14,101 nucleotides of DNA from Halanaeroarchaeum sp051744605 (GCA_051744605.1 JBNJDE010000060.1:1-14101), one strand, 5' to 3'; shown: positions 6,628 through 12,949, numbered from the stretch's first letter. The notes: generated from the sequence alone by a model not told the origin. Numbers and translations are program-made.

Positions 6628-6655
6628 GTCGAAAATCAAAACTACAATCGACGAC

Positions 6656-6880
6656 ATGGCCATCCGACAGACGCCGAAACCACTCCCCGGTGAACTGCAG
6701 TCCCCTCGCGGCAAACTCGTCTATCTGTACCTCGTCCAGTCCGAGGGAGCGACGCTGGCGGACCTGAAAGCCGACCTGGACCTCGGAGCGCTCACGCTCT
6801 ACAGCGTGTTGAAGACGCTTCGAGAGCGGGGACTCGTGCGACGGGAAGAAGACCGATTCGTCACTGCACGACCGGTGTGA
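6656..6880 (+). CDS. Short winged-helix DNA-binding protein (74 aa)
   Basis: A single winged helix-turn-helix. Helix 1 is near 17-29 (SPRGKLVYLYLVQ), helix 2 near 33-42 (TLADLKADLD), the recognition helix near 45-59 (ALTLYSVLKTLRERG), and the wing near 60-69 (LVRREEDRFV). The start at 6656 follows the TATA box; a long upstream in-frame extension would read through the promoter and the divergent gene, so it was rejected. Length and domain layout match the 72-aa protein at 2399-2617, and both have SP-x-x-K/R before helix 1 and RGLV before the wing. It is a probable transcription factor of unknown target. Its 3' end overlaps the HEWD gene on the other strand by 20 nt. Confidence 0.78.
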   Translation: MAIRQTPKPLPGELQSPRGKLVYLYLVQSEGATLADLKADLDLGALTLYSVLKTLRERGLVRREEDRFVTARPV

Positions 6881-7028
6881 ACTCTCCGGTGATATCCCAG
6901 GAGTGGATGCAATAGACGTCCCCGACCGTTTCGGCTACCTGCCAGCTGTTCGCATTCTCGTCGTAGTGTTCCTCGCGCCCACATCGTACACACGATCGAT
7001 GTGAGGGGGATCGGATCTGCGCGTTCAT
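6861..7028 (-). CDS. HEWD-family zinc micro-protein (55 aa)
   Basis: The protein has a short N terminus, SCVRCGREE with C13 and C16, and then a C-terminal block GDVYCIHSWDITGEF (36-50). The second half of the zinc site is probably C40 and H42. The block matches the haloarchaeal family named for its HEWD motif, but here the motif is HSWD (Glu replaced by Ser). The start is placed at 7028 because a clear TATA-like box lies 27 nt upstream; the longer reading from 7064 begins upstream of that box. The function of the family is unknown. It overlaps the convergent winged-helix gene end by 20 nt. Confidence 0.75.
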   Translation of the reverse strand: MNAQIRSPSHRSCVRCGREEHYDENANSWQVAETVGDVYCIHSWDITGEFTPVVQ

Positions 7029-7051
7029 CACTGTGTGGATTGTAGTCACGG

Positions 7052-7060
7052 TACTTAAAG
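7052..7060 (-). promoter_or_regulatory. TATA-like box for the HEWD gene
   Basis: The minus strand reads CTTTAAGTA, centred about 28 nt before the ATG at 7028. It decides the start codon in favour of a leaderless 55-aa product. Confidence 0.55.
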
Positions 7061-7159
7061 ACACGGAACCGTGTCAGATTTGTCGCCATCTGTAACGTGG
7101 TACCGTGCAGCACTGAAGATCCCTCCGCCCGCTCGTGGTTCGCAGAACTATAATGGTCG

Positions 7160-8170
7160 TTACTGTCGGTTCCGCAGTGTTATTGTCTGAATATCGAGAG
7201 GTACGGCGCCTTTCGTGTACCCCTCGACCGACCCGTCCGGACGCATCCGGTAGACGACTGCGGGTCGGTGTCGCACGTCGGGTCGCTCGTCGCGGACCGT
7301 CGCCCAGTCGTCGTCCCGGAAGCCCGAACAATCGACGAACAACGTCACCCCGCCGGCGTGGTCGTCCAGTTGCCCGTTGACCTTCGTCTCTGCAGTGTCG
7401 CGGACGGCCGCGACGGGGTGTGAGGCCTGTCGTCGGTGTATCGGGGCCGGTCGGGTGACCTCTACCAGGGTGACAGACTGTTCGTCCTCTGCTCGGTAGT
7501 CGATGGAGTGACCCGTCGAGACGGGAGCCTCGGGTTCGATGTCGTAGCCGTTGTCCAGCAGGAGTTTGGCCGTGTTGAACTCCGCCATCGCACTCGCCAT
7601 TCTGGTCCGGTCCAGAACCGGCGACGTCCCCAGCTTGCCGGCCATCGTGTACCGATACTGATCGAGTGCGCCGGTTCCGAGGACCGATTCGTAGAGTTCC
7701 AGCGCGCTCTCCGGTTCGGCGTCGGGAAAGCCTGCAGCGTGCGTCGAGAAGAACTCGCGGGAGGACTCACGCCCGTCCTTCGAGAGGAATACCGGCAGGA
7801 AGAACCAGGAGACGTGCGGGTAGGGTTCCAGCCACGGCGATTCGTCGTGTAACTGAGCCAGCAGCTCCCGTTGGGCCCACCGGGATATCTGGTAGGGGAC
7901 TTCGTCGAACGCGAACTTGTCGGTTCTCCAGAGCGCGCTCGGCGTCTCCGTGTTGCCGAGCCAGAACGCTTCCGAGTCCGAGTACGCGAACAGCGCGATA
8001 TCGCCGTTGTCCATCTCGAATCGTACGCCTTCGTATCCGGACGGTGGGCGGTACCAGGGGTCTTTCTGGTCCGCTCCCAGGTTTGCGTCGAGGTCGCGAT
8101 AGAGCTGGTCTCGAACCTGCGCCGGCGACCAGCCTCGACGCAAGTGTCGGAATCGAAGGGGTTTCGCCAC
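7160..8170 (-). CDS. Haloarchaeal DUF5784 family protein, possible PD-(D/E)XK-like fold
   Basis: A 336-aa soluble protein starting at GTG. I recognise conserved stretches of the haloarchaeal family DUF5784: DPWYRPPSGYEGVRFEMD (37-54), FWLGNTETPSALWRTDKF (69-86), PHVSWFFLPVFLSKDGRE (118-135), YRYTMAGKLGTS (172-183), and a C-terminal VEGYTKGAVPLDI (315-327). The C-terminal half has an order of elements like a PD-(D/E)XK nuclease: a helix with E197, D224 in HSIDYRA, E237 in TLVEVTR, then a helix with RDTAETKVNGQL (257-268). The lysine of the classic motif would be replaced by T239, so activity is uncertain. The start is supported by a TATA-like GTAAATC about 25 nt upstream. It is divergent from the DUF7522 gene. 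Confidence 0.8.
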   Translation of the reverse strand: MAKPLRFRHLRRGWSPAQVRDQLYRDLDANLGADQKDPWYRPPSGYEGVRFEMDNGDIALFAYSDSEAFWLGNTETPSALWRTDKFAFDEVPYQISRWAQRELLAQLHDESPWLEPYPHVSWFFLPVFLSKDGRESSREFFSTHAAGFPDAEPESALELYESVLGTGALDQYRYTMAGKLGTSPVLDRTRMASAMAEFNTAKLLLDNGYDIEPEAPVSTGHSIDYRAEDEQSVTLVEVTRPAPIHRRQASHPVAAVRDTAETKVNGQLDDHAGGVTLFVDCSGFRDDDWATVRDERPDVRHRPAVVYRMRPDGSVEGYTKGAVPLDIQTITLRNRQ

Positions 8171-8190
8171 GGTCGTGTTACTCGGCTGGC

Positions 8191-8200
8191 GGATTTACGC
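8191..8200 (-). promoter_or_regulatory. TATA-like box for the DUF5784 gene
   Basis: The minus strand reads GCGTAAATCC, centred about 25 nt before the GTG at 8170. Confidence 0.4.
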
Positions 8201-8236
8201 TTTCCGTCATCGGTCCCCAATCGTCACGACCAGTAC

Positions 8237-8243
8237 GTATTTG
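8237..8243 (+). promoter_or_regulatory. TATA-like box for the DUF7522 gene
   Basis: GTATTTG is centred 28 nt before the ATG at 8268. It favours the 128-aa start over the longer frame that begins at 8175. Confidence 0.45.
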
Positions 8244-8267
8244 GGGTGTCAAATAGTAACACACGGT

Positions 8268-8654
8268 ATGGCATCGGCAGAACTGGCACCGGATGGCTTG
8301 GCATCACAGATCACGTCTGCCTGCCGCACTGCGGCTGGTGACGACGTCCGGAGTGTTACGTACTTCAATCGAAGTGACTTCGAGCAGATCTACCTCCGCT
8401 CCGACCTCACCCAGGACGCGGATCTCGGGGCGTTCGTCGAGCACGAGACCCTCGGATTCGACGCAGCAGAGGATTACCGCGGCTCCGAACTCGGCAACTA
8501 CACGTTCACGGTCCGCCGGTTCGAGAACGGGTTCTTGACCCGTGTCATCCGTGGGGGACACGGCGTCTTCGTCACACTCGACAGTCTGACCATCAACCGA
8601 TCGGAGGAGATCGCCTCGGCACTCGAGGATATCCTCGAAGGCGAGGTCGAATAG
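8268..8654 (+). CDS. Haloarchaeal DUF7522 family protein
   Basis: A 128-aa soluble acidic protein. The phrases DDVRSVTYFNRSDFEQIYLR (25-44), FVEHETLGF (56-64), SELGNYTFTVRRFENGFLTR (73-92) and GGHGVFVTLD (96-105) match a small haloarchaea-only family of unknown function as I remember it. There are no membrane segments or cysteine clusters. The alternation of strands after residue 25 suggests a compact alpha+beta domain, perhaps a sensor or adaptor, but this is a guess. It is divergent from the DUF5784 gene, with 97 nt between the start codons holding both promoters. Its end is 31 nt from the convergent zinc micro-protein gene. Confidence 0.75.
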   Translation: MASAELAPDGLASQITSACRTAAGDDVRSVTYFNRSDFEQIYLRSDLTQDADLGAFVEHETLGFDAAEDYRGSELGNYTFTVRRFENGFLTRVIRGGHGVFVTLDSLTINRSEEIASALEDILEGEVE

Positions 8655-8685
8655 TCGTCCCCTCCGCGACCGACGTGCTGTCGTA

Positions 8686-8784
8686 CTACCCGTCGACGGT
8701 CGGCCCGCTGACGTGACCGCAGGTCGAGCAGTGGCGATATCCCTGGACGTTGGCGAGTGACGCTCCACAGCGTGGGCAGGTCAT
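8686..8784 (-). CDS. Zinc-finger micro-protein with two CPXCG-like motifs (32 aa)
   Basis: A very small gene: ATG at 8784, TAG at 8686-8688. The product begins MTCPRCG and has a second pair, CSTCG, giving C3, C6, C19 and C22 with H18 and H24 nearby, enough for one zinc ribbon. A strong TATA-like box 27 nt upstream and no Shine-Dalgarno fit a leaderless mRNA. One- or two-finger CPXCG micro-proteins under 70 aa are a known class in haloarchaea (Haloferax and Halobacterium work), with roles in stress, motility and biofilm for the few studied. At 32 residues this is at the lower end of size. Its specific role is unknown. Confidence 0.7.
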   Translation of the reverse strand: MTCPRCGASLANVQGYRHCSTCGHVSGPTVDG

Positions 8785-8805
8785 ACCTCGTCCAATAGTT
8801 CGACG

Positions 8806-8816
8806 AATAATAAATC
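8806..8816 (-). promoter_or_regulatory. Strong TATA-like box for the zinc micro-protein gene
   Basis: The minus strand reads TTTATTATTCG, centred 27 nt before the ATG at 8784. It is among the best TATA matches in the window and strengthens the case for this tiny gene. Confidence 0.6.
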
Positions 8817-8933
8817 CTTACACGACGATCGACGAAATACTTCTGGACGTGCGCCCGGCTGTGCCGGAGACGACGATACACCGCTGCCCGACCGACGGCT
8901 AGCTTGAAACCGCCGTCCGACGAACGTCGGTGT

Positions 8934-9359
8934 ATGCTGATCGAGGACATCATGACGAGGGACGTCGTCACCATCGACGCCGACGCGTCACTCCAGGCCG
9001 CCGTCGTCTCGATGCTCCGGTCGGGCGTCGGGAGCGTCATCGTCGAACGGGACGGAGTACCGAGCGGTATCTGTACCGAGACCGACGCGTTGCTCGCCGC
9101 CGCGAAGACCGAACGGCCGTTGACGGCTATCCCCGTTTCGGGGGCGATGACCAGCGACCTCGTCACCGGGTCTGCCGACATGACCGTCCGGAAGGCAATT
9201 CGGACGATGAGCGAACACGGTATCAAGAAACTCCCGATCACCGCGGAATTCGACGTGGTGGGGATCGTCACGATGACCGACGTGGTGCACCACCACTCCG
9301 AGCTCATCGGGGAGGCCCACCGCCTCGAATCTGATCGATCTCGGTGGTCGGAGGACTGA
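8934..9359 (+). CDS. CBS-domain pair protein
   Basis: A 141-aa protein made of two CBS motifs: the first at about 1-60 (IEDIMTRDVVTIDADASL, SGICTETD) and the second at about 74-131 (GAMTSDLVTGSADMTV, VGIVTMTD). Such a Bateman module binds adenosyl ligands (AMP, ATP, SAM or, in some bacterial cases, c-di-AMP) and changes the activity of a partner. No effector domain is attached, so it should act on another protein. The start is the ATG at 8934, about 28 nt after a weak CTTGAAAC box; an upstream Met at 8904 was rejected. Its stop abuts the stop of the GNAT gene in a TGATCA palindrome. Confidence 0.85.
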   Translation: MLIEDIMTRDVVTIDADASLQAAVVSMLRSGVGSVIVERDGVPSGICTETDALLAAAKTERPLTAIPVSGAMTSDLVTGSADMTVRKAIRTMSEHGIKKLPITAEFDVVGIVTMTDVVHHHSELIGEAHRLESDRSRWSED

Positions 9360-9842
9360 TCAGGTGTCTGCGTCACCGACCGGGCGTTCGAGTGTGACGC
9401 GGTGTGGACTGTATCCCCGGTCTTCGTACCAGTCTCGAGCCCGTTCGTTCTCCACGAGTACCGAGAGGGAGAGTACGTCTACCCCCGCGTCGTCGAGTCG
9501 TTCTTCGGCGTACTCCAGTAACGCGGAACCGAATCCGTCGCCGCGGTGGCGTGGATCTACGTAGACGTTCTCCACGATCCCTCGTCGCACGTCCTGTTCG
9601 TACAACCCTCGTTCGACGTGGAACATGACGAACCCGGCAACGGTCGTTCCGTCGTGGCCCCGCGCGACGCCGATTCCAGCGGCGTGGACGTACTGTTCGA
9701 TGATCGATCTCGCGGCCGATTCGTTCTCGGTACCCCGCAGGTGGGCGCCGTACTCGCGTTGTCCCTCGACGAGAGCGACCCAGTGAGCCGTGATGGTATC
9801 GACGTCATCCATCGTCGCCGCCTCGACGCGTGGGCGGGTCAC
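9360..9842 (-). CDS. GNAT-family N-acetyltransferase
   Basis: A 160-aa protein that transfers an acetyl group from acetyl-CoA to an amine. The N terminus RVEAATMDDVDTI is the usual first strand and helix of the fold. Motif A is VENVYVDPRHRGDGFGSALL (90-109), with the R-x-x-G-x-G CoA pyrophosphate loop at R100-G105. Motif B is SVLVENERARDWYEDRGY (127-144). The substrate is not evident; it looks RimI-like in layout. The start is a GTG that overlaps the pgk stop (GTGA), so it is the second gene of a coupled pair. The Met at residue 11 would cut off the first strand. Confidence 0.87.
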   Translation of the reverse strand: MTRPRVEAATMDDVDTITAHWVALVEGQREYGAHLRGTENESAARSIIEQYVHAAGIGVARGHDGTTVAGFVMFHVERGLYEQDVRRGIVENVYVDPRHRGDGFGSALLEYAEERLDDAGVDVLSLSVLVENERARDWYEDRGYSPHRVTLERPVGDADT

Positions 9843-11038
9843 CGTTCGAGAACCGCTATCGCGGGGAGTGTTTCGCCGGTGAGCAACCGAAGGGCTGCCC
9901 CACCACCCGTCGAGATGTGATCGAAGCCGTCGATGCCGAAGCGCCGGACGGCCGCGCTGGTATCGCCACCGCCAACGATGCTGAATCCGGCATCGGCCAC
10001 CACCTGGAATAGCTCCCTCGTCCCGGTCTGGAACGATGGCTCCTCGAAGACGCCGGCGGGCCCGTTGAGGATCGTGGTGCCAGCGGTCTCGAGTCGCTCA
10101 CGGTAGGATTCGACCGTCCCCATTCCGATGTCCTTGATGGCTTCGTCGGTGGCCGGTGGGAGGTCCTCGACGGCGATCTCGATGCGGGTGCCATCCCTCT
10201 CGATGGCCACGTCGGTCGGCAGGTGTATCTTCTCTGGATAGGTCTCGAGCAGGTCGGCAGCCCTATCGATCTCCTCCCAGTGACCGCGTTCGTAGATGAT
10301 GTCGGCGGATCCATCGCCGAGGTCGTGGCCCGCCGCGAGCATGAAGACGTTGGCCACGAGGCCGGTCGTCAGGATCTGGTCCGCGAGTCCCTGTTCGAGA
10401 CTGTGTCGGATCACCGTCATCGAATCGGGAATCTTGGCGCCGCCGACGACGTAGGCCCTCGGTGTGGGCGTCTCGTCGACGTTCCCGAGGATCTCGATCT
10501 CCCGTTCCATGACACGGCCCGCGTACGCCGGTAACGCGTGCGCGAATCCGACCATCGATGGCTGGGAGCGGTGGGCCGCCGCGAACGCGTCGTTGACGAA
10601 CGCATCCAGGTGGGGGGACAGTCGGGTGACGAGATGCGTCTGGGCCGCCCGAGCGGGGCCAAATTCCATGTACTCCTCGCTGTAGAATCGGGTGTTCTCG
10701 AGGACGACGGCCTCCCCGTCCGGCAGGTCGTCGATGGCGTCTCGAGCGGCTCCCGAGAAGGTCGTGTCGGTGAATCCGACCGGTGCGTCGAGCAGCTCGT
10801 CGAGTCGTTCTGCGTGCGGGGCGAGCCCTTCGAACTCGTCGCCGCCCGGCCGCCCCTGGTGGGCCAGGATCGCGACGCGGCCGTCTCTTTTGAGGAGTTC
10901 AGACAGCGTATCGACGTGGGCACGGAGCCGCGCGTCGTCGGCCAGCTCGGCGTTCTCGTCGAGCGGACTGTTGATGTCGACCCGGACACCGACCGCGCGG
11001 CCTGCGACCGTCAGATCGTCGAGGGTCTGAAATCCCAT
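9839..11038 (-). CDS. pgk: Phosphoglycerate kinase
   Basis: A 399-aa cytoplasmic enzyme that interconverts 1,3-bisphosphoglycerate + ADP with 3-phosphoglycerate + ATP in glycolysis and gluconeogenesis. The landmarks are all present: VDINSP (20-25), AHQGRPGG (59-66), LENTRF (113-118), FVNDAFAAAHR (147-157), GGAKIPDS (199-206), GPAGVFE (326-332), GGGDTSAAV (356-364) and STGGGAALRLL (376-386). The length is normal for haloarchaea. The start at 11038 begins MGFQTLDDL as in haloarchaeal relatives, and a TATA-like box lies about 30 nt upstream; the frame remains open to 11092, but that stretch overlaps the promoter. It is followed by the GNAT gene with a 4-nt overlap and preceded by a CBS-zinc ribbon gene on the same strand. 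Confidence 0.95.
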   Translation of the reverse strand: MGFQTLDDLTVAGRAVGVRVDINSPLDENAELADDARLRAHVDTLSELLKRDGRVAILAHQGRPGGDEFEGLAPHAERLDELLDAPVGFTDTTFSGAARDAIDDLPDGEAVVLENTRFYSEEYMEFGPARAAQTHLVTRLSPHLDAFVNDAFAAAHRSQPSMVGFAHALPAYAGRVMEREIEILGNVDETPTPRAYVVGGAKIPDSMTVIRHSLEQGLADQILTTGLVANVFMLAAGHDLGDGSADIIYERGHWEEIDRAADLLETYPEKIHLPTDVAIERDGTRIEIAVEDLPPATDEAIKDIGMGTVESYRERLETAGTTILNGPAGVFEEPSFQTGTRELFQVVADAGFSIVGGGDTSAAVRRFGIDGFDHISTGGGAALRLLTGETLPAIAVLER

Positions 11039-11063
11039 CTCGAATTGGTCCTGATTTGGCGGT

Positions 11064-11073
11064 GGCAAAAGCG
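11064..11073 (-). promoter_or_regulatory. TATA-like box for pgk
   Basis: The minus strand reads CGCTTTTGCC, centred about 30 nt before the ATG at 11038. It suggests that pgk has its own promoter although the CBS gene lies only 74 nt upstream. Confidence 0.45.
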
Positions 11074-11112
11074 TTTCTTTCGCGGGTTCCACGCCGCTGG
11101 AACGTCGGCCAT

Positions 11113-11661
11113 TTACATCTCTCGGCAGTCCGGACAGAGCAACTGGCCGTTGACGTTCACGAGGTCACGGGACAGCGAACCACACGCCTCGCAGATGCTC
11201 TGATTCGAGTATCCCTCGTCAGTCGTCGTGTTCGGATTCGTGACGTTCTCCGCTACGGAGCGCTCCGCTTCTGGGCCGTCCGGTCGTCCCCACGTGTATC
11301 GTGCCAGTTCGCTCGCCGTGATGACGCCCAGGACGTCGTCGTTCTCCGCGACCAGGACCAGGTCCGAATCCGTGGAGAGCATCTTCGTGGCGACGTCGCC
11401 GAGCGCTGCGTCGGACCCAAGCGTTGGTACGTCTCGTTGCATCACCTCGTCGACCGTCGTCGTCTCCGTGTCCGCGCCCTCGACGAGCAGGTCGAGGATG
11501 TCTCCCGCTGTGATGGTGCCGACCGGCTCACGACCTCGGAGGACCACGGCGTCCCGAACGCCTTCTTTGCGCATCACCGTCACGGCTCCGTGGACGGTGT
11601 CCGACTCGGAGACGCCGACGAAATCCCGGGTCATCACGTCCCTGAGGGTCAACTCGGCCAT
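11113..11661 (-). CDS. CBS-pair protein with C-terminal zinc ribbon
   Basis: A 182-aa protein. CBS motif 1 covers about 1-60 (LRDVMTRDFVGVSESDTV, GTITAGD), and CBS motif 2 covers about 66-122 (VDEVMQRDVPTLGSDAAL, GVITASE). After a polar linker (126-154) comes a zinc ribbon, CEAC at 157-160 and CPDC at 176-179. The CBS module should bind an adenosine nucleotide, and the ribbon probably mediates contact with protein or nucleic acid, so the protein could pass an energy or messenger signal to a partner. The partner is unknown. The start at 11661 has a TATA-like CTTTTAG 27 nt upstream. It lies upstream of pgk on the same strand and is divergent from uridine kinase. Confidence 0.87.
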   Translation of the reverse strand: MAELTLRDVMTRDFVGVSESDTVHGAVTVMRKEGVRDAVVLRGREPVGTITAGDILDLLVEGADTETTTVDEVMQRDVPTLGSDAALGDVATKMLSTDSDLVLVAENDDVLGVITASELARYTWGRPDGPEAERSVAENVTNPNTTTDEGYSNQSICEACGSLSRDLVNVNGQLLCPDCREM

Positions 11662-11684
11662 GATTGATACTACCCGGTATCGAT

Positions 11685-11692
11685 GCTAAAAG
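11685..11692 (-). promoter_or_regulatory. TATA-like box for the CBS-zinc ribbon gene
   Basis: The minus strand reads GCTTTTAGC across this site, centred 27 nt before the ATG at 11661. Confidence 0.5.
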
Positions 11693-11763
11693 CTATCCCC
11701 GGCACGCTTATGCCAGGAGGGGGACAACAGTGTACGCTTGGGTCTCGTCGGCCGAAAACGGGA

Positions 11764-11770
11764 GATATTT
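11764..11770 (+). promoter_or_regulatory. TATA-like box for udk
   Basis: ATATTTT within GGAGATATTTTGCC is centred about 29 nt before the ATG at 11796. It supports that start against an in-frame extension reaching 11664. Confidence 0.5.
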
Positions 11771-11795
11771 TGCCGTACTCTCCACAGTCCTCGTA

Positions 11796-12413
11796 ATGAG
11801 AATCCCCTCGTTCGCTATCGGCATCGCCGGTGGGACGGGTGCGGGAAAGACCACTGTCGCTCGAGAGATAACCGATCGAGTCGGAGAGGCGATTACCCTC
11901 GTTCCCCTCGACAATTACTACGAGGACCTGAGCCATCTGCCCTTCGAGGAACGTATCGAGGTCAACTACGACCACCCGTCGGCGTTCGAGTGGGAACTCC
12001 TCCGCGAGCAGTTCGATACGCTCCTCTCGGGCCAACCCGTCGAGATGCCCCAGTACGACTTCGAGAACCACGTCCGAAAGGAGGAGACGATCCACGTGGA
12101 GCCGACCGACGTCATCGTCCTCGAGGGTATCCTCGCGCTCTACGACGACACGGTAAACGAGATGCTGGACCTCCACCTCTACGTCGAGACGGACGCCGAC
12201 GTCCGCATCCTTCGTCGGATCCGTCGCGACGTCGTCGAACGCGGGCGCGAACTCGAGGGCGTCATGGAGCAGTACCTCTCGACGGTGAAGCCCATGCACG
12301 AACAGTTCGTCGAACCGACGAAGAAGGACGCCGACATCATCATCCCCGAGGGAGCGAATCGGATCGCCGTCGAAGTACTCCAGGAGAAGGTGCTGACCGA
12401 GCTGCGGTCCTGA
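11796..12413 (+). CDS. udk: Uridine kinase
   Basis: A 205-aa P-loop kinase that phosphorylates uridine and cytidine to UMP and CMP with a nucleoside triphosphate, in pyrimidine salvage. Walker A is GGTGAGKT (12-19). PLDNYYEDLSHLPFEER (37-53) carries the catalytic Asp at D39, and NYDHPSAFEWELL (57-69) forms the nucleoside pocket. VIVLEGILALYDD (106-118) is the Walker B region, RRIRRDVVERGR (140-151) is the lid arginines, and QYLSTVKPMHEQFVEPTK (159-176) is also typical of Udk. The length is normal. A start at 11796 places MRIPSFAIGIAGG at the expected position before the P-loop. Its stop abuts the convergent DUF5785 gene in TGATCA. Confidence 0.93.
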   Translation: MRIPSFAIGIAGGTGAGKTTVAREITDRVGEAITLVPLDNYYEDLSHLPFEERIEVNYDHPSAFEWELLREQFDTLLSGQPVEMPQYDFENHVRKEETIHVEPTDVIVLEGILALYDDTVNEMLDLHLYVETDADVRILRRIRRDVVERGRELEGVMEQYLSTVKPMHEQFVEPTKKDADIIIPEGANRIAVEVLQEKVLTELRS

Positions 12414-12734
12414 TCAGGCGGGTTCGGCGTCCGGCATGTACTCCCAGAGGCCGGTCTTCCTGATGGCACGCCCGACCGACCGGTGGAACTCCACTTTGTT
12501 CTCGAAGGACTCTTCTTCGACGTCCTCGAAGATGTCCGCGACGCTGACGACCGTCTTGTGATTGATGCGGACCGGCCAGTCGCCGAACTCCTCGACGAAC
12601 TCCGCCTTCTGGAGTGGGAACTCGTCCTCTTCGACCATCTTCGACAGCACCGCCATGTCGAAGTTACGCATGCCCTCGCTCCCCTTCTCGCCGTCCGGAT
12701 CGTGTGGCCAATCCTGCGCGGTCGTGTCTGCCAT
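12414..12734 (-). CDS. Haloarchaeal DUF5785 family protein
   Basis: A 106-aa small acidic soluble protein. The phrases DWPHDPDGEKGSEGMRNF (8-25), FVEEFGDWPVRINHKTVVS (45-63), VADIFEDVEEESF (64-76) and EFHRSVGRAIRKTGLWEY (81-98) match a haloarchaeal family of unknown function that I recall as DUF5785. There are no metal motifs or membrane segments; the predicted content is mostly helical with a short strand pair near PVRIN. The ATG at 12734 is favoured because a TATA-like CGGTTTTGG lies 28 nt upstream; the longer frame from 12761 overlaps that box. It is convergent with udk, with no base between the stop codons. Confidence 0.8.
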   Translation of the reverse strand: MADTTAQDWPHDPDGEKGSEGMRNFDMAVLSKMVEEDEFPLQKAEFVEEFGDWPVRINHKTVVSVADIFEDVEEESFENKVEFHRSVGRAIRKTGLWEYMPDAEPA

Positions 12735-12757
12735 GCACGAACGGTGTTCGGGAATCC

Positions 12758-12766
12758 CCAAAACCG
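12758..12766 (-). promoter_or_regulatory. TATA-like box for the DUF5785 gene
   Basis: The minus strand reads CGGTTTTGG, centred about 28 nt before the ATG at 12734. Confidence 0.45.
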
Positions 12767-12845
12767 TTACTCTCCTCGTCGCGCTCCGAGGCGCAGTCCG
12801 GCGTCACGACCTCGGCGATGCGAATCGGGCGTCGGTTGCCATAAT

Positions 12846-12873
12846 TTCGTTACGAACCTTCATGAAAGATGAA
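12846..12873. promoter_or_regulatory. Palindromes upstream of the DoxX operon (candidate operators)
   Basis: TTCGTTACGAA (12846-12856) is a perfect palindrome around a central T. TTCATGAA (12859-12866) is also a perfect palindrome and can alternatively pair as TTCAT/ATGAA (12859-12863/12869-12873). Both lie in an AT-rich stretch 30-55 nt upstream of the TATA box, where archaeal activators often bind. No factor can be named. Confidence 0.3.
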
Positions 12874-12901
12874 TTTCTATCCGATGGAAACGGGCTCAAG
12901 G

Positions 12902-12908
12902 ATATTTA
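12902..12908 (+). promoter_or_regulatory. TATA-like box for the DoxX operon
   Basis: ATATTTA, within GGATATTTATG, would start transcription near 12930 and leave a leader of about 20 nt, unlike the leaderless genes elsewhere in the window. Confidence 0.5.
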
Positions 12909-12938
12909 TGCTCCGTCCGTCTACTCTCTCGGTGTAGT

Positions 12939-12943
12939 GGTGA
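12939..12943 (+). promoter_or_regulatory. Shine-Dalgarno site before the DoxX-like gene
   Basis: GGTGA is complementary to the 3' end of 16S rRNA and lies six bases before the ATG at 12950. It fits the leadered transcript predicted from the TATA box. Confidence 0.5.
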
Positions 12944-12949
12944 CGTTCC

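Noticed and set aside
6257..6655. N-terminal extension of the 74-aa winged-helix gene
   Set aside because: It would read through the acyltransferase gene and the shared promoter; the TATA box supports the ATG at 6656.
7029..7064. Longer HEWD protein starting at 7064
   Set aside because: The start would lie upstream of the TATA-like box, and the extra residues do not resemble the family.
10538..11203. 221-aa plus-strand frame opposite pgk
   Set aside because: pgk has every catalytic motif on the other strand; this frame is its antisense shadow.
11670..12299. 209-aa minus-strand frame opposite udk
   Set aside because: udk has Walker A and all family motifs; the opposite frame has a Val/Glu/Asp-rich shadow composition.
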